Assembly (NCBI RefSeq): GCF_025919725.1
Contig: NZ_CP081495.1
Span: forward strand, 930,001-994,000
DNA: 64,000 bases
Source: Flavobacterium agricola
GTDB taxonomy: Bacteria; Bacteroidota; Bacteroidia; Flavobacteriales; Flavobacteriaceae
Direction of reading: 5' to 3'
The notes beneath the pieces are model-generated. The model worked only from the letters and a program-made list of their open reading frames with translations, was not told the DNA's origin and searched no databases. This document shows, one piece after another, positions 27,656-38,054 of the stretch (positions within the stretch are counted from its first letter, which is position 1; every line of letters begins with the position of its first letter). A program made the position numbers and the translations under genes.

Positions 27656-28747
27656 TTACTTTAAAGCTTCAGAAACGCTAACTTTTTTTCCGTCTTTGTA
27701 GGCAACAACAAATGCTGAGTCGTAACCTTTTGCTTGTGCTTGTTTAAGTAATTCTTTTGCAGCATCATAGCTTGATGTGCTACCGTAGTAATATCGGTAT
27801 AAATTTCCGGCACTTTCTATAGAAATTGGACTTAAACCTTTAAAATTTTGAGCTTTTAGTTCTAATTTTTTTCCACTTGCAGATATTTGAACTTTAAATT
27901 CTACATTATTTATAGCCTTAGAATCGCTCACATTTGTAGCTATTGTAGTACTTGGTGCCGTATCAGCAATTAATAAATTATCTCCACCATAATATTCTTT
28001 TTTATAGCTGATAATTGAATTGGCGATTTGCTGTGCTAATTTACGTTGTCCGGCAGCCGAATCTAAATATTTTGCTTCGTTTTTATTGGTTAAAAAACCT
28101 AATTCGATTAAAACGCGTGGCATATAAATATCTCGCAAAACTAAGAAACCAGCTTGTTTTACACCTCGGCTGTAACGGTTGGCACCTTCAAAGTTTTTTT
28201 CTAACGCTGCTGCTAATTCAATACTTTGAATTAAATTATCTTCCTGTAAAATTGATGTACCAATAACCGATTCGGGCGATTTTGGATCGTACCCATCATA
28301 TTTAATTTTATAATCACTTTCTAAAGTAATAACCTCATTTTCTCGGCGTGCAACCTCTAAATTGGATGCGTTTTTTGTTACCCCCATTACAAAGGTTTCT
28401 GTACCATGCGCCGCCGGTGCTTTTGCTGCCGAGTTACAGTGAATCGAAACAAATACGTTTGCATGCGCTGCATTAGCAATTTTAGGGCGGTTAGCAAGCT
28501 CAATAAACACATCGGTTTTACGGGTATAAACCACCTCTATATCTTTTTCTTTTTCTAACATTTCGCCAACTAATAAAGTTGTAGCCAAAACCACATCTTT
28601 TTCTTTTACTCCATTTGCAATAGCTCCTGGATCTTTACCACCGTGACCGGCATCAAGTACAACTTTAAATTTTCCATTTTGCGCTGTAACACAAATTGGT
28701 ACAAAAAACAAGACAATTAATAAAGTAAGTATGTAATTTTTTTTCAT
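27656..28747 (-). CDS. N-acetylmuramoyl-L-alanine amidase with C-terminal SPOR-like domain
   Basis: An N-terminal signal peptide precedes an Amidase_3 domain with VLDAGHGGKDPGA (zinc His and Glu region), VFVSIHCNSA and VLIELGFLTNKNEA. These are the three blocks that bind zinc and the catalytic glutamate. The last 80 residues (KVQISASGKKLELKAQNF, YRYYYGSTSSYDAAKELL) look like a SPOR peptidoglycan-binding domain, which often targets amidases to the division site. The 363-residue length is normal. It leads the minus-strand operon and is divergent from lptD across a 118-base gap. Confidence 0.93.
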   Translation of the reverse strand: MKKNYILTLLIVLFFVPICVTAQNGKFKVVLDAGHGGKDPGAIANGVKEKDVVLATTLLVGEMLEKEKDIEVVYTRKTDVFIELANRPKIANAAHANVFVSIHCNSAAKAPAAHGTETFVMGVTKNASNLEVARRENEVITLESDYKIKYDGYDPKSPESVIGTSILQEDNLIQSIELAAALEKNFEGANRYSRGVKQAGFLVLRDIYMPRVLIELGFLTNKNEAKYLDSAAGQRKLAQQIANSIISYKKEYYGGDNLLIADTAPSTTIATNVSDSKAINNVEFKVQISASGKKLELKAQNFKGLSPISIESAGNLYRYYYGSTSSYDAAKELLKQAQAKGYDSAFVVAYKDGKKVSVSEALK

Positions 28748-28811
28748 ATTATTTTAAATCCTAATAAGATTATAATTTTAATAAATGCTTAAATTTCACA
28801 AAAAATATATG

Positions 28812-28819
28812 TAGTTTTG
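28812..28819 (+). promoter_or_regulatory. Candidate -7 element of the lptD operon
   Basis: TAGTTTTG matches TAnnTTTG and lies 46 bases before the TTG start of lptD. No convincing -33 element is seen. Confidence 0.5.
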
Positions 28820-28865
28820 AACCTTTGAATTTAAGCAACATTCTACAAAAATAGTATATAAAGAC

Positions 28866-31529
28866 TTGCGTACAAATATATTTCATATCGTTTTCATATT
28901 TTCCTGCGTTTTAGGAACATTTACACCGGCTTTAGCACAAGACGGAAAAGCAAAAAACATTCAGTTAAACGCTGAAAAACAAAACAATATCACCCAAAAA
29001 CCACTACCTAAGGTTCCTCAGGATTCTATACCTGTAACAGATACAATTCCTGTTAAAAAAAATGCTCCTTTAGATGCCATTGTTAAAAAATCGGCTAAAG
29101 ATTACGAAAAGGTAAACCTTAAAAAAAGTGAGCTAACCCTGTACAACGAGGCGCATTTAATTTACAAAGATATCGATTTAACAGCCGGAATTATTGTTTT
29201 TAACTTTGATAAAGACGAAGTTTATGCCGGTCGCATTAAGGATTCTTTAGGAAATTATACTCAAAGGCCTGTTTTTAAACAAGGACAAAATATTGTAGAA
29301 CCCGATTCAATCCGCTTTAATACTAAAACAAAAAAAGCATTGGTTTGGAATTCTAGAACCACGCAACAAGATTTTAAAATTAAAGCTGAAGTATCAAAAC
29401 GTGTTAATGATTCGGTTTATTACATGCAAAAAGCACGTTTAACAACTTCTGAAGATATTGATAATCCGGAATATTACTTTAATATTCAAAAAGTAAAATT
29501 TGTACCCGGCGAAAAAGTTGTTGCTGGTGTTACCAATATGGTAATTGCCGATGTACCTACTCCATTAGGTTTGCCTTTTGGCTATTTTCCGATTACTAGC
29601 AATGCGGTTTCCGGTTTCATTATTCCGTCATTTGGAGATACCAACAACCGTGGATATTTTATTCAGAACGGGGGGTATTATTTTGCAATTAATGACCATG
29701 TTGATTTAACTGTTTTAGGTGATTATTATACAAACGGAAGTTGGGCTACGCGTTTTGAATCGTCTTACGGAAAACGTTATCGATATAACGGACGTGTAAA
29801 CATTCGTTTTGAAAATATTATTTTAGGTGAGCGTGGGTTTCCTGATTATTCTAAAACAAGAAACTACAACATTCAGTGGTCGCACGCACAAGATCAGAAG
29901 GCAAATCCGTATTCTAAATTTTCGGCTTCTGTAAATATGGGTAGTAGCCAATATTTTAGAAACTCATTAAACATGGCTAACATTGGTGCCAGCTTAAACA
30001 ACACCTTAAGCTCATCTATTAACTACAACAAACGTTTTACTACTGTTCCAGAAGTTAATTTAAGCATCACAGCAACCCATTCGCAAAACACCAACACCAA
30101 ACGTATTGATATGACCTTACCAACGGTTCAGGCCAGCGTAGACCGTATTTATCCGTTTGCTAAACGTGACGAATCTAAACGTGGTATTATAAAAAACATC
30201 AACTTACAATATAATTTTAACGCTCAAAACAAATATACAACTAGCGATTCGTTGTTTTTCTCACCAACCATGTTTAAAGATCAGGGAAAAACCGGCTTTT
30301 CACATAATATTCCTTTAAGCACAAACTTTAAAATTTTCAAACATTTTTCGGTTAGTGCCTCAGCAAATTACAACGAGGTTTGGCAATTAAACACCATTCG
30401 CAAATATTACGACAGCCAAAGTAACAAGGTAGTTGACGAGAATATAAATGGTTTTGAAGCATACAGAACCTACAACTTAAACACCTCGATCGGAACAACA
30501 TTTTACGGAACATTTAACTTTGGTAAAGAAAAGCGAATTCAAGCCATTCGTCATACGGTTCGCCCTTCTATTTCTTATATGTACACACCAAGTTTTGAGC
30601 AATATTATGATACATATGCGTTAGATGCTTCGGGAACAAATTATGGAGATTATACCAAGTTTCAGGGTGGTTTATACGGAGTTCCATCATTAAACCAGGC
30701 CAGCAATGTAGGGATTAATATAGGAAACTCATTTGAAGCAAAAGTACGTGACGACGAAAAAGGCGAATCTAAAAAAGTAATGCTTTTAAATTCATTAAAC
30801 ATTCAAACCACGTATAATTTAGCTGCCGATTCGTTAAAATTGGCTCCTTTACGAATTGTTGGTGGTACCGCCTTGTTTAACAACAAATTAAACGTAAACT
30901 TTGGTACAACTTTAGATCCGTATGCAATTGATAACGCAGGACGAAGAATTGACAAATGGAACATTGATAACGGCGGAAGCTTGTTTAGAATGACATCAGC
31001 CAACTTAACGTTGGGTTATTCGCTTTCTAGCCGCGATTTAAAAGCCGACGGAAAAGAAAATTTAGAAAATTTAAACGCTGCAAACGGTGGTAGACCAGAT
31101 GATTTATTTGGCCGTGCTATTGATATGGCAGATCAACGTAAAAGTTTATTTAACAAACAAAGTGAAGAAAATACGAGCGAATTATATAACTTAGATATTC
31201 CTTGGGATATTCAGTTTGCTTATTCCCTAACCTACGCTAATACCAATCGTGAAAGCCGAATTGTAACCAATTCATTAATGGTAAACGGTAACCTAGATAT
31301 TACACCACGCTGGAAAGTTGGTGCATCTACCGGATACGATTTTGCCAATAAAGGAGTTACTTTTACGCAATTGCGATTTGAAAGAGATTTATTATCTTGG
31401 CGTATGAGTTTTAACTGGGTACCTATTGGATTTAATTCGAGCTGGGGCTTTTTTATCGGAATCAAATCCGGAGCTTTAAGTGATATTAAATGGGATAAAC
31501 GCAGTTTACCAGAACAACGATTAAGATAA
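28866..31529 (+). CDS. lptD: Outer-membrane LPS-assembly protein LptD
   Basis: The 887-residue exported protein has an N-terminal signal peptide and an OstA-like periplasmic segment (YNEAHLIYKDIDLTAG, about 92-107). The rest is a large LptD beta-barrel domain with the landmark VPTPLGLPFGYFPI (about 230). LptD inserts lipopolysaccharide into the outer leaflet. The only start codon after the last in-frame stop (28818) that keeps the signal peptide is TTG at 28866. There is no ATG in that stretch, so the start is unusual but well constrained. ridA and fabV follow at 12 and 27 bases and are probably co-transcribed. Confidence 0.9.
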   Translation: MRTNIFHIVFIFSCVLGTFTPALAQDGKAKNIQLNAEKQNNITQKPLPKVPQDSIPVTDTIPVKKNAPLDAIVKKSAKDYEKVNLKKSELTLYNEAHLIYKDIDLTAGIIVFNFDKDEVYAGRIKDSLGNYTQRPVFKQGQNIVEPDSIRFNTKTKKALVWNSRTTQQDFKIKAEVSKRVNDSVYYMQKARLTTSEDIDNPEYYFNIQKVKFVPGEKVVAGVTNMVIADVPTPLGLPFGYFPITSNAVSGFIIPSFGDTNNRGYFIQNGGYYFAINDHVDLTVLGDYYTNGSWATRFESSYGKRYRYNGRVNIRFENIILGERGFPDYSKTRNYNIQWSHAQDQKANPYSKFSASVNMGSSQYFRNSLNMANIGASLNNTLSSSINYNKRFTTVPEVNLSITATHSQNTNTKRIDMTLPTVQASVDRIYPFAKRDESKRGIIKNINLQYNFNAQNKYTTSDSLFFSPTMFKDQGKTGFSHNIPLSTNFKIFKHFSVSASANYNEVWQLNTIRKYYDSQSNKVVDENINGFEAYRTYNLNTSIGTTFYGTFNFGKEKRIQAIRHTVRPSISYMYTPSFEQYYDTYALDASGTNYGDYTKFQGGLYGVPSLNQASNVGINIGNSFEAKVRDDEKGESKKVMLLNSLNIQTTYNLAADSLKLAPLRIVGGTALFNNKLNVNFGTTLDPYAIDNAGRRIDKWNIDNGGSLFRMTSANLTLGYSLSSRDLKADGKENLENLNAANGGRPDDLFGRAIDMADQRKSLFNKQSEENTSELYNLDIPWDIQFAYSLTYANTNRESRIVTNSLMVNGNLDITPRWKVGASTGYDFANKGVTFTQLRFERDLLSWRMSFNWVPIGFNSSWGFFIGIKSGALSDIKWDKRSLPEQRLR

Positions 31530-31541
31530 ACTAAAACAACT

Positions 31542-31925
31542 ATGAAAAAAATAATTTATACAGACAAAGCACCTGCTCCAATTGGGCCATACAGCCAAGG
31601 CGTTGTAAACGGTAATATTTTATATACATCAGGTCAGATTGGTTTTGATGTAGCTAAAAACGATTTGGTTTTAGATACCATAGAAAACGAAACGCGTACC
31701 GTGCTAAACAACGTAAAAGCTATTGTTACAGCTGCAGGTTTTACTTTAGAAGACGTGGTTAAAGCAACCATTTTTATCTCTAACATGGACGATTTTGCAC
31801 GCATAAATGCGGTATATGCAGATTTTTTTAACGAAGCTACTGCCCCAGCACGCGAATGTGTACAAGTTGCAAAACTACCTAGAAACGTGAATGTAGAAAT
31901 TTCTGTATTCGCTATAAAAAATTAA
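31542..31925 (+). CDS. RidA family reactive enamine/imine deaminase
   Basis: The 127-residue protein matches RidA along its length: APAPIGPYSQGVVNG at the N-terminus, GQIGFD, the conserved arginine in ARECVQVAKLPRNVNVEIS and the C-terminal FAI segment. RidA hydrolyses 2-aminoacrylate and other reactive enamines produced by PLP enzymes. It lies between lptD and fabV, so it is probably co-transcribed with envelope and fatty-acid genes; there is no obvious metabolic link. Confidence 0.95.
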   Translation: MKKIIYTDKAPAPIGPYSQGVVNGNILYTSGQIGFDVAKNDLVLDTIENETRTVLNNVKAIVTAAGFTLEDVVKATIFISNMDDFARINAVYADFFNEATAPARECVQVAKLPRNVNVEISVFAIKN

Positions 31926-31952
31926 ACAACAACATATAAATACATAATTAAT

Positions 31953-33152
31953 ATGATTATTAAGCCAAGAACCAGAGGTTTTATTTGCCTTACTTCTCAT
32001 CCAGAAGGAACTGCTCAAAACATAAAAAATCAAATAGAATACGTTAAATCAAAAGGTAAAATTGCTAACGGACCTAAAAAAGTACTTGTAATTGGTGCTT
32101 CAACTGGATTCGGAATTGCATCTCGCATTTCTGCAGCTTTTGGTTCTGATGCCGCAACTATTGGGGTGTTTTTTGAAAAACCAGCAGCAGAAGGCAAACC
32201 AGGAACTGCAGGTTGGTACAACACAGCAGCTTTTGAACAAGAAGCTCATGCAGCAGGTTTATATGCAAAATCAATTAACGGTGATGCGTTTTCTGACGAA
32301 ATAAAACAACAAACTATTGATTTAATTAAAAAAGATTTAGGTCAAGTAGATTTAGTAGTTTATTCATTAGCATCTCCACGTCGTACGCATCCAAAAACAG
32401 GAGTTGCTTACGCATCGGTTTTAAAACCAATTGGCGAAACTTTTACAAACAAAACGGTTGATTTTCATACCGGAGTAGTTTCTGACATTTCAATTAATCC
32501 AATCGAAAACGATGAAGATATTACCAATACAATTGCCGTTATGGGTGGTGAAGACTGGAAGTTTTGGATTGAAGATTTAAAAGCAGCTGGTGTATTAGCA
32601 GACGGCGTTAAAACTGTTGCTTACTCGTACATTGGCCCTAAATTAACTTTCCCAATTTACAGAAACGGTACTATTGGTCAAGCTAAAAACGATTTAGAAG
32701 CTACCGTACCGGTATTAAACAATTTGTTAGCAGATATTAACGGAGTTTCGTACGTATCAGTAAACAAAGCTTTAGTAACGCAATCAAGTTCTGCAATTCC
32801 GGTAGTTCCGTTATATATTTCATTATTATTTAAAGTAATGAAACAAAAAGGAATTCATGAAGGAACTATTGAACAAATGCAACGTTTATTTGCTGAAAGA
32901 TTATACACCAATGAACCTATTTTATTAGATGCTGAAGGACGTATTCGTGTTGACGATTTAGAAATGCGCGAAGATGTACAAGAAGAAGTTGCCAAACTTT
33001 GGGAACAAGTTACTACAGAAAATATTGAAGAAATTTCTGATATTGAAGGATACAGAAATGACTTTTTTAACCTATTTGGTTTTAACTTTGATGCGATTGA
33101 TTACGATGCAGAAACCAATGAAGTTGTTCAGGTAAGCAGTATTTCTGAATAA
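31953..33152 (+). CDS. fabV: FabV-type trans-2-enoyl-ACP/CoA reductase
   Basis: FabV performs the last reduction of fatty-acid elongation with NADH. The 399-residue product starts MIIKPRTRGFICLTSHPEGT and has the NADH loop GASTGFGIASR at about 48-58. It carries the LASPRRTHPKTG block, and its Y-x8-K active site is in IYRNGTIGQAK (about 237-246). FabV is larger than FabI and is naturally insensitive to triclosan in characterised members. Whether a FabI exists elsewhere is unknown. A strong palindromic terminator follows. Confidence 0.96.
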   Translation: MIIKPRTRGFICLTSHPEGTAQNIKNQIEYVKSKGKIANGPKKVLVIGASTGFGIASRISAAFGSDAATIGVFFEKPAAEGKPGTAGWYNTAAFEQEAHAAGLYAKSINGDAFSDEIKQQTIDLIKKDLGQVDLVVYSLASPRRTHPKTGVAYASVLKPIGETFTNKTVDFHTGVVSDISINPIENDEDITNTIAVMGGEDWKFWIEDLKAAGVLADGVKTVAYSYIGPKLTFPIYRNGTIGQAKNDLEATVPVLNNLLADINGVSYVSVNKALVTQSSSAIPVVPLYISLLFKVMKQKGIHEGTIEQMQRLFAERLYTNEPILLDAEGRIRVDDLEMREDVQEEVAKLWEQVTTENIEEISDIEGYRNDFFNLFGFNFDAIDYDAETNEVVQVSSISE

Positions 33153-33168
33153 TTAAAATTAGATAAAT

Positions 33169-33203
33169 AAAAAGCGTGAAAGTTAACTTTCACGCTTTTT
33201 ATT
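33169..33203. terminator. Bidirectional terminator after fabV
   Basis: A 32-base perfect palindrome (arms 33169-33184 and 33185-33200) is followed by a T-run. It separates fabV (+) from the convergent small gene (-). Confidence 0.9.
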
Positions 33204-33238
33204 TTATATCAACCGTATTAAAAATTATTTTAAAATGT

Positions 33239-33658
33239 TTAATCCAACATAATGCGTTGGTCTAAAAAAGTATAAGGCTCGTCAAAATCATCTTGCGTAT
33301 CAATAAACTGAATGGTATTAGGGCTTAAAACAACAAAAGCATAACATTCGTAATGAGTTGCTTTTTCTTTTAATTCATAAAATAATCGGTCAGTAACCCA
33401 CCATTCTCCCTGCTCTTCTAAAGTTTCAACTCCTCCATTAGCATATTGGGTTGTAAATTGTATTTTAAACACTCCGTTTTCATATCTATTTAGTATCCAA
33501 CTATTTACTTCGCCAACAAAATAACTCCCGTTATCTGTTCCTTTCCACATTCCTACAAAACGAGAATCAATTTCTTTCAAATTTAAGATTTTATTATAGA
33601 AAGCAAATGTAATAAAATTGCCTACGTAGTTCATCGATAAAAAGTAATCTTTCATCAC
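33239..33658 (-). CDS. Small soluble protein of unknown function
   Basis: The product has 139 residues (or 138 if the second methionine of MMKDYF is used). It has a beta-rich centre with MWKGTDNGSYFVGEVNSWIL and QGEWWVTDRLFYELKE, similar in feel to lipocalin-like or immunity-type small proteins. I cannot place it in a family. There is no signal peptide. It is divergent from the fibrinogen-like protein gene, with a 71-base gap that contains a run of A and the 19-base motif described below. Codon usage looks like that of its neighbours. Confidence 0.6.
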   Translation of the reverse strand: MMKDYFLSMNYVGNFITFAFYNKILNLKEIDSRFVGMWKGTDNGSYFVGEVNSWILNRYENGVFKIQFTTQYANGGVETLEEQGEWWVTDRLFYELKEKATHYECYAFVVLSPNTIQFIDTQDDFDEPYTFLDQRIMLD

Positions 33659-33695
33659 ATTTTAATAAGTTAAAATAATATTAAAAAAAAAAAAC

Positions 33696-33714
33696 ACGTT
33701 AATCATTAATTAAC
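33696..33714 (+). promoter_or_regulatory. 19-base motif upstream of the first QVGINT gene
   Basis: acgttaatcattaattaac ends exactly 15 bases before the ATG at 33730. A copy identical at 17 of 19 positions ends exactly 15 bases before the ATG of the second QVGINT gene (46230-46248). It may be a promoter, operator or leader element shared by the two genes. Confidence 0.6.
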
Positions 33715-33729
33715 AAACAAAAAGTTACC

Positions 33730-35907
33730 ATGAAAAAAATATTTTTTTTTATTTTTAGTATTATAACCCTAAATTCTTTTGCACAAGTTGGTATAAATAC
33801 GCACACCCCTAAAGCGAGTTTAGAAATTGCTTTTGATGCCGATAGTTCTGTTCCTAGTGGTGTTCTTGTACCGAGAATGACCGTTGCTGAATTAGAAGCT
33901 ACTACTGTTACTTTAACAGCAGATCATCACGGAACATTAATTTTTATAACTGATGGGGAATCGGGAACAAAAGATGAAACGAGAGAAATTAAAGGTTCAG
34001 GTTTTTATCATTATCACTCAACTTTTAAAAAATGGATTCTAAATGACACTGAACCTTGGATGTCTAAAGAAACAAATTCAGCAGCAAGACTAAACTCTGA
34101 AAGCATTTATCAGCTAGGGTCTGTTGGCGTAGGGCACTCCCAAATAGATAATTCGGCACAATTAGACATTTCCGCTTCAAACAAAGGTTTATTAATTCCT
34201 AGACTTACAACACAACAGCGTAATACCCTGTCTGAAACTGCCGCAAATGGTTTGATGATATTTAATACTACCACCAATTGTTTAAACTATTGGGAAGGTA
34301 ATCTTAAACAATGGTTAAGTTTATGTGGTACATACGACCCTGCGGAGTTTAATCTTTTAGATTGTACTTCACCCACTGGTCCTTCCGAGAAGTTATTGCA
34401 AGGTCAAGGTTTAGTTAGTACATCAGATACTTATACTGTTAAAATAAATGTTACTCAAATTGGCACATATACTATTTTAATTTATACTGCAAATGGCTAT
34501 TCGTACTCTAAAACAGGTGTATTTACTCAAACTGGTTCGCACACTATAGTTTTAGAAGGACAAGGAACTCCTGCTAAGCCTGGAAACGATGAAGTTAAGC
34601 TTCGTTTTAACGGAATTGAAATTACACCAAATTGTACATTACCTACTGTAGAGGTATCACCGGCAAGTACAACTTTTGATATCGTTTGTACCACAACCCC
34701 TACATTAGGCCCTGGCGAATATAAAAACGCAATATCAATGACAGGCAGTAATTATGTTGAGTTTGACCTAGCTTCTGTTACGACACCAGGTAGCATAATT
34801 ATAACAAGTAATAATCAAAATGGCATAAGCTTTTCATCTAATGCAATTACTATTTCTACGGGTGATACAAAAATACGTCTATATGCTCAAGGGACACCTA
34901 CAAACATAGGTACGTTTACTTACAATATACAGTTACCTGGAACCTCAGTAACTGCTTGTTCCTTCCAAATCAAATTTGAAAACTCAACAGGTACATTTGA
35001 AAACCCAGCAACTTCATGTTTAGAAATTCTTAATAACGACTCTTCTACTAAAGATGGTTATTTCTGGGTTCAAGTAGGCGGTTCTGCTAAATATAAAACA
35101 TATTGCGACATGAGTAATGGTGGCTGGACATTAATTAGTTCTCAATCTGAAAAAACATTAATCTCTTCACCTTATAGAAATTACCAACATACTTTAACTT
35201 TATTTGCTGAGATAAATGCGGTTAAAGATAAGACTACTCCTTTTAACGAATATAACTTTAGATTACCTAAAAATGCAATTGATGGAATTAACAAAACTCC
35301 TAGTCTTGCAAATCCGATGAAACTAAGGTATAGTATAAAACAAAATGGGCACACCGGTACAACAGTAACTGATATTGAAAATAGTACTGTTGCTCCTAAA
35401 GATGATATATGGAGTAATCAGAACTACTATGAAATTGATTTACATGAAAGAAATCCGTTTAACACTTATCATACAGGAAACATTCATGATCATTCATTAA
35501 AAGGAAAGTTGTTTAATTTACCTTTTGAAAAGTTGAATTCAAGCAATACACCAAGAACTCAGTTCGACGGGAATGTAAGAGGAAATTCATATGGTTTTTA
35601 TTCTGATTTTTTTACTGGTTTTTACGGAGATCCTGGTTGGGCGGGTCCTGGTACAAAGAATTATACATATACTTATCCTGCACCAAATGCAGACAAAACC
35701 TTTGGCTTTAATGCAAATCAAATTAATGATATTTTTGGCTTATACCCTGGTGAAACTCAAATAAACCATCACATTGGCACATGTAGTCCTGTTGGTGACG
35801 ATTTTGGTGGTCCTGCTACTTGTAGTGTTGGAGCTTACTGGACTGGTCATAGACCACATAATTTTAACAACAATGAAGGAAGAATTTTACAAGTTTGGTT
35901 TAAATAA
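33730..35907 (+). CDS. Secreted fibrinogen-like-domain protein
   Basis: A signal peptide (MKKIFFFIFSIITLNSFAQ) precedes the flavobacterial QVGINT/ASLEI stalk-type repeats (VGINTHTPKASLEI, then VGVGHSQIDNSAQLDI and GLLIPRLTTQQRN). Two Ig-like or beta-sandwich stretches follow (about 200-420). The C-terminal part (about 428-725) resembles a fibrinogen-related domain: SCLEIL, YKTYCDMSNGGWTLIS and late cysteines in HIGTCSPVG and PATCSVG. Such domains bind sugars or proteins. The protein is 725 residues long, with no type IX CTD sorting signal obvious to me. It is probably a surface or secreted adhesin-like protein (inference). Confidence 0.8.
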   Translation: MKKIFFFIFSIITLNSFAQVGINTHTPKASLEIAFDADSSVPSGVLVPRMTVAELEATTVTLTADHHGTLIFITDGESGTKDETREIKGSGFYHYHSTFKKWILNDTEPWMSKETNSAARLNSESIYQLGSVGVGHSQIDNSAQLDISASNKGLLIPRLTTQQRNTLSETAANGLMIFNTTTNCLNYWEGNLKQWLSLCGTYDPAEFNLLDCTSPTGPSEKLLQGQGLVSTSDTYTVKINVTQIGTYTILIYTANGYSYSKTGVFTQTGSHTIVLEGQGTPAKPGNDEVKLRFNGIEITPNCTLPTVEVSPASTTFDIVCTTTPTLGPGEYKNAISMTGSNYVEFDLASVTTPGSIIITSNNQNGISFSSNAITISTGDTKIRLYAQGTPTNIGTFTYNIQLPGTSVTACSFQIKFENSTGTFENPATSCLEILNNDSSTKDGYFWVQVGGSAKYKTYCDMSNGGWTLISSQSEKTLISSPYRNYQHTLTLFAEINAVKDKTTPFNEYNFRLPKNAIDGINKTPSLANPMKLRYSIKQNGHTGTTVTDIENSTVAPKDDIWSNQNYYEIDLHERNPFNTYHTGNIHDHSLKGKLFNLPFEKLNSSNTPRTQFDGNVRGNSYGFYSDFFTGFYGDPGWAGPGTKNYTYTYPAPNADKTFGFNANQINDIFGLYPGETQINHHIGTCSPVGDDFGGPATCSVGAYWTGHRPHNFNNNEGRILQVWFK

Positions 35908-35931
35908 CATAAGTACATTATTTTTAAATAT

Positions 35932-37834
35932 TTATCTATTTAATTTACTATGTTTTATTCCGTAACTAAAATAGATTAATAAACCTATTAAAAGCCAAAC
36001 CCCAAAATAAATCCAGTTCCATAAAGACAACTCAGCCATCATATAAAAACAGCAAACCAATCCTAATAACGGAATTAAGGATAAATTTTTTCTGTAAGCC
36101 CAAACTACCAAGCCAACTAATGAAACAAGAAAAATCCACATCGGAATTTTATGCTGAAATAAAGCCCAGCCAGTTTCCCATTTTTGTGCTTCTGTAATAG
36201 GTAATTCAGAAACTACTTGTTTGTACAAATTAAAATCGTGTGCTTTTATTGTTGCTAATTCTTGCTCTACATCGGTAGAATGATAAAAATTATTCGCTAA
36301 CAAATAAGCTGCAACTTTATCGTGCTGATTACCGGTAAAAGAAGTTACAATACCTGCTGGCGTATTAATTTCTGGCTGATTGGTTAAAAAGTTGTGTGTA
36401 GCTTGTTTATTTACTGTAAAACACAAAATTAAGCCTAAAACAAGTGCTGCTGGAGCAATGTATTTAGAATTAATGTAAGGTGTTCTAAATTTACCACGCG
36501 GAATATCTTTACGGTCTTGTAAAACCAAAACACCGGCGCAAACTAAAACAAAAGCAAATAAGGTTCCTATACTACATAAGTCAGTTACGGTAGTTAAATT
36601 TAAAAATAAAGCAGGTACAGCAACTACAAATCCGGTTACTATGGTTGCGAAAGATGGAGTTTTAAAACGTGGATGTATTTTTGCAAACTTTTTTGGCAAC
36701 AAACCATCGCGGCTCATGCTCATCCAAATACGAGGTTGTCCCATCTGAAAAACCAATAAAACACTAGCCATGGCAACTACGGCACTAACAGCAATAATTC
36801 CGGATAACCATTTTAAGTTTAATGTATCAAAAACATAAGCCAACGGATCGCCTACTGCTAATTCCGAATAATTTACCATTCCGGTTAAAACAAGGGCAAT
36901 AACAATATATAAAATGGTACAGATAATGATAGACCACATCATGCCTCGAGGTAAATCACGTTGTGGATCTTTACATTCTTCTGCCGTGGTAGAAATGGCA
37001 TCAAAACCAATATAAGCAAAAAACACGGCCGAAACGCCTTTTAAAACTCCATTAGCACCATTGGGAGCAAATGGATTCCAGTTTTCTACATCAATATAAA
37101 ATACCCCCACAGCAATTACCAACAATATAACGGCTAACTTAACCACAACCATGGCATTAGATGCGTTTCTAGATTCTTCTATTCCGCGGTAAACCAACCA
37201 AGTAATTAAAATAATAATTAACAATGCCGGAATATCTGCCACAAAATGAAAATCGCCCAATAATGGTGCTGTTTGCCATGCCATGTATGCATCTTGAATG
37301 TTTTGTGGCAAATTCTCGAACGTTTTACCAGCATTCATTAATGCAACAGCATCTGTAAATCCGGTCGATGCTGTAATATAATCGGTTTGCATCCACATCG
37401 GAATTTCAATTCCACCTGTAGCCAATAAAGTAGTAAAATAATCACTCCAAGAAATGGCAAGCGTAATATTTCCTACTGCGTATTCCATTATCAAAGCCCA
37501 GCCTATAACCCAAGCCATTAATTCACCAAAAGCAACATAGCTGTATGTATAAGCACTACCCGAAACCGGCACCATAGATGCAAATTCGGCATAAGCAAAG
37601 GCAGCAAAACCACAGGCTAGTCCAGTAAAAATAAACAAGAATATTACCGCTGGCCCTCCGTCAGCACTGGCTGTACCAATGGTAGAAAACACCCCCGCCT
37701 CCTACTATAGCAGCAATACCAAACGAGATTAAATCTCGTAACCTTAAATGTTTACCTAAAGCGTTGTCTGAAGTTTTAACTTGTTCGAGAATATTTGCTA
37801 CTGTTTTTTTTCTAATTAATGCGCTCCAGTTCAT
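35932..37834 (-). CDS. APC-family amino-acid permease, apparent frameshift near the N-terminus
   Basis: The full gene most likely starts at the ATG 37834 (MNWSALIRKKTVANILEQ) and ends at 35932, about 633 residues. It reads LISFGIAAIVGGG up to a five-G run (37692-37696), where the frame must change by one base to continue VFSTIGTASADGG. One extra G in the sequence would explain it. The rest has about twelve membrane helices and the APC landmarks GFAAFAYAEFASMVPVSGSA and FFAYIGFDAISTTAEE. A hydrophilic insert of about 80 residues (roughly KQATHNFLTN to QKWETGWALF) separates two late helices. It imports or exchanges amino acids. Without the correction a GTG at 37692 would give a protein lacking most of helix 1. 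Confidence 0.85.
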
Positions 37835-38007
37835 TTATTTCGTTTGTATTTATACTTTTATTAAGTGAAAAATGATTCAAAATTTATTATATTGCAAATA
37901 TAAAGCAATTATTACTTTGGTTTTTAATTTATGCATACTATAAGCAAAATCTATTTAAAGATAAAAAATTATAATTAAAGTTTTAAAAATGTCTTGAACC
38001 AAGGCTG

Positions 38008-38015
38008 TATATTTG
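38008..38015 (+). promoter_or_regulatory. -7 promoter element of the peroxiredoxin gene
   Basis: TATATTTG matches TAnnTTTG and lies 40 bases before the ATG. The -33 position has only TTTT, so regulation by an activator is possible. Confidence 0.55.
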
Positions 38016-38054
38016 CAGTATAAATATTAATAATCTAAATAAATTATATTAATT

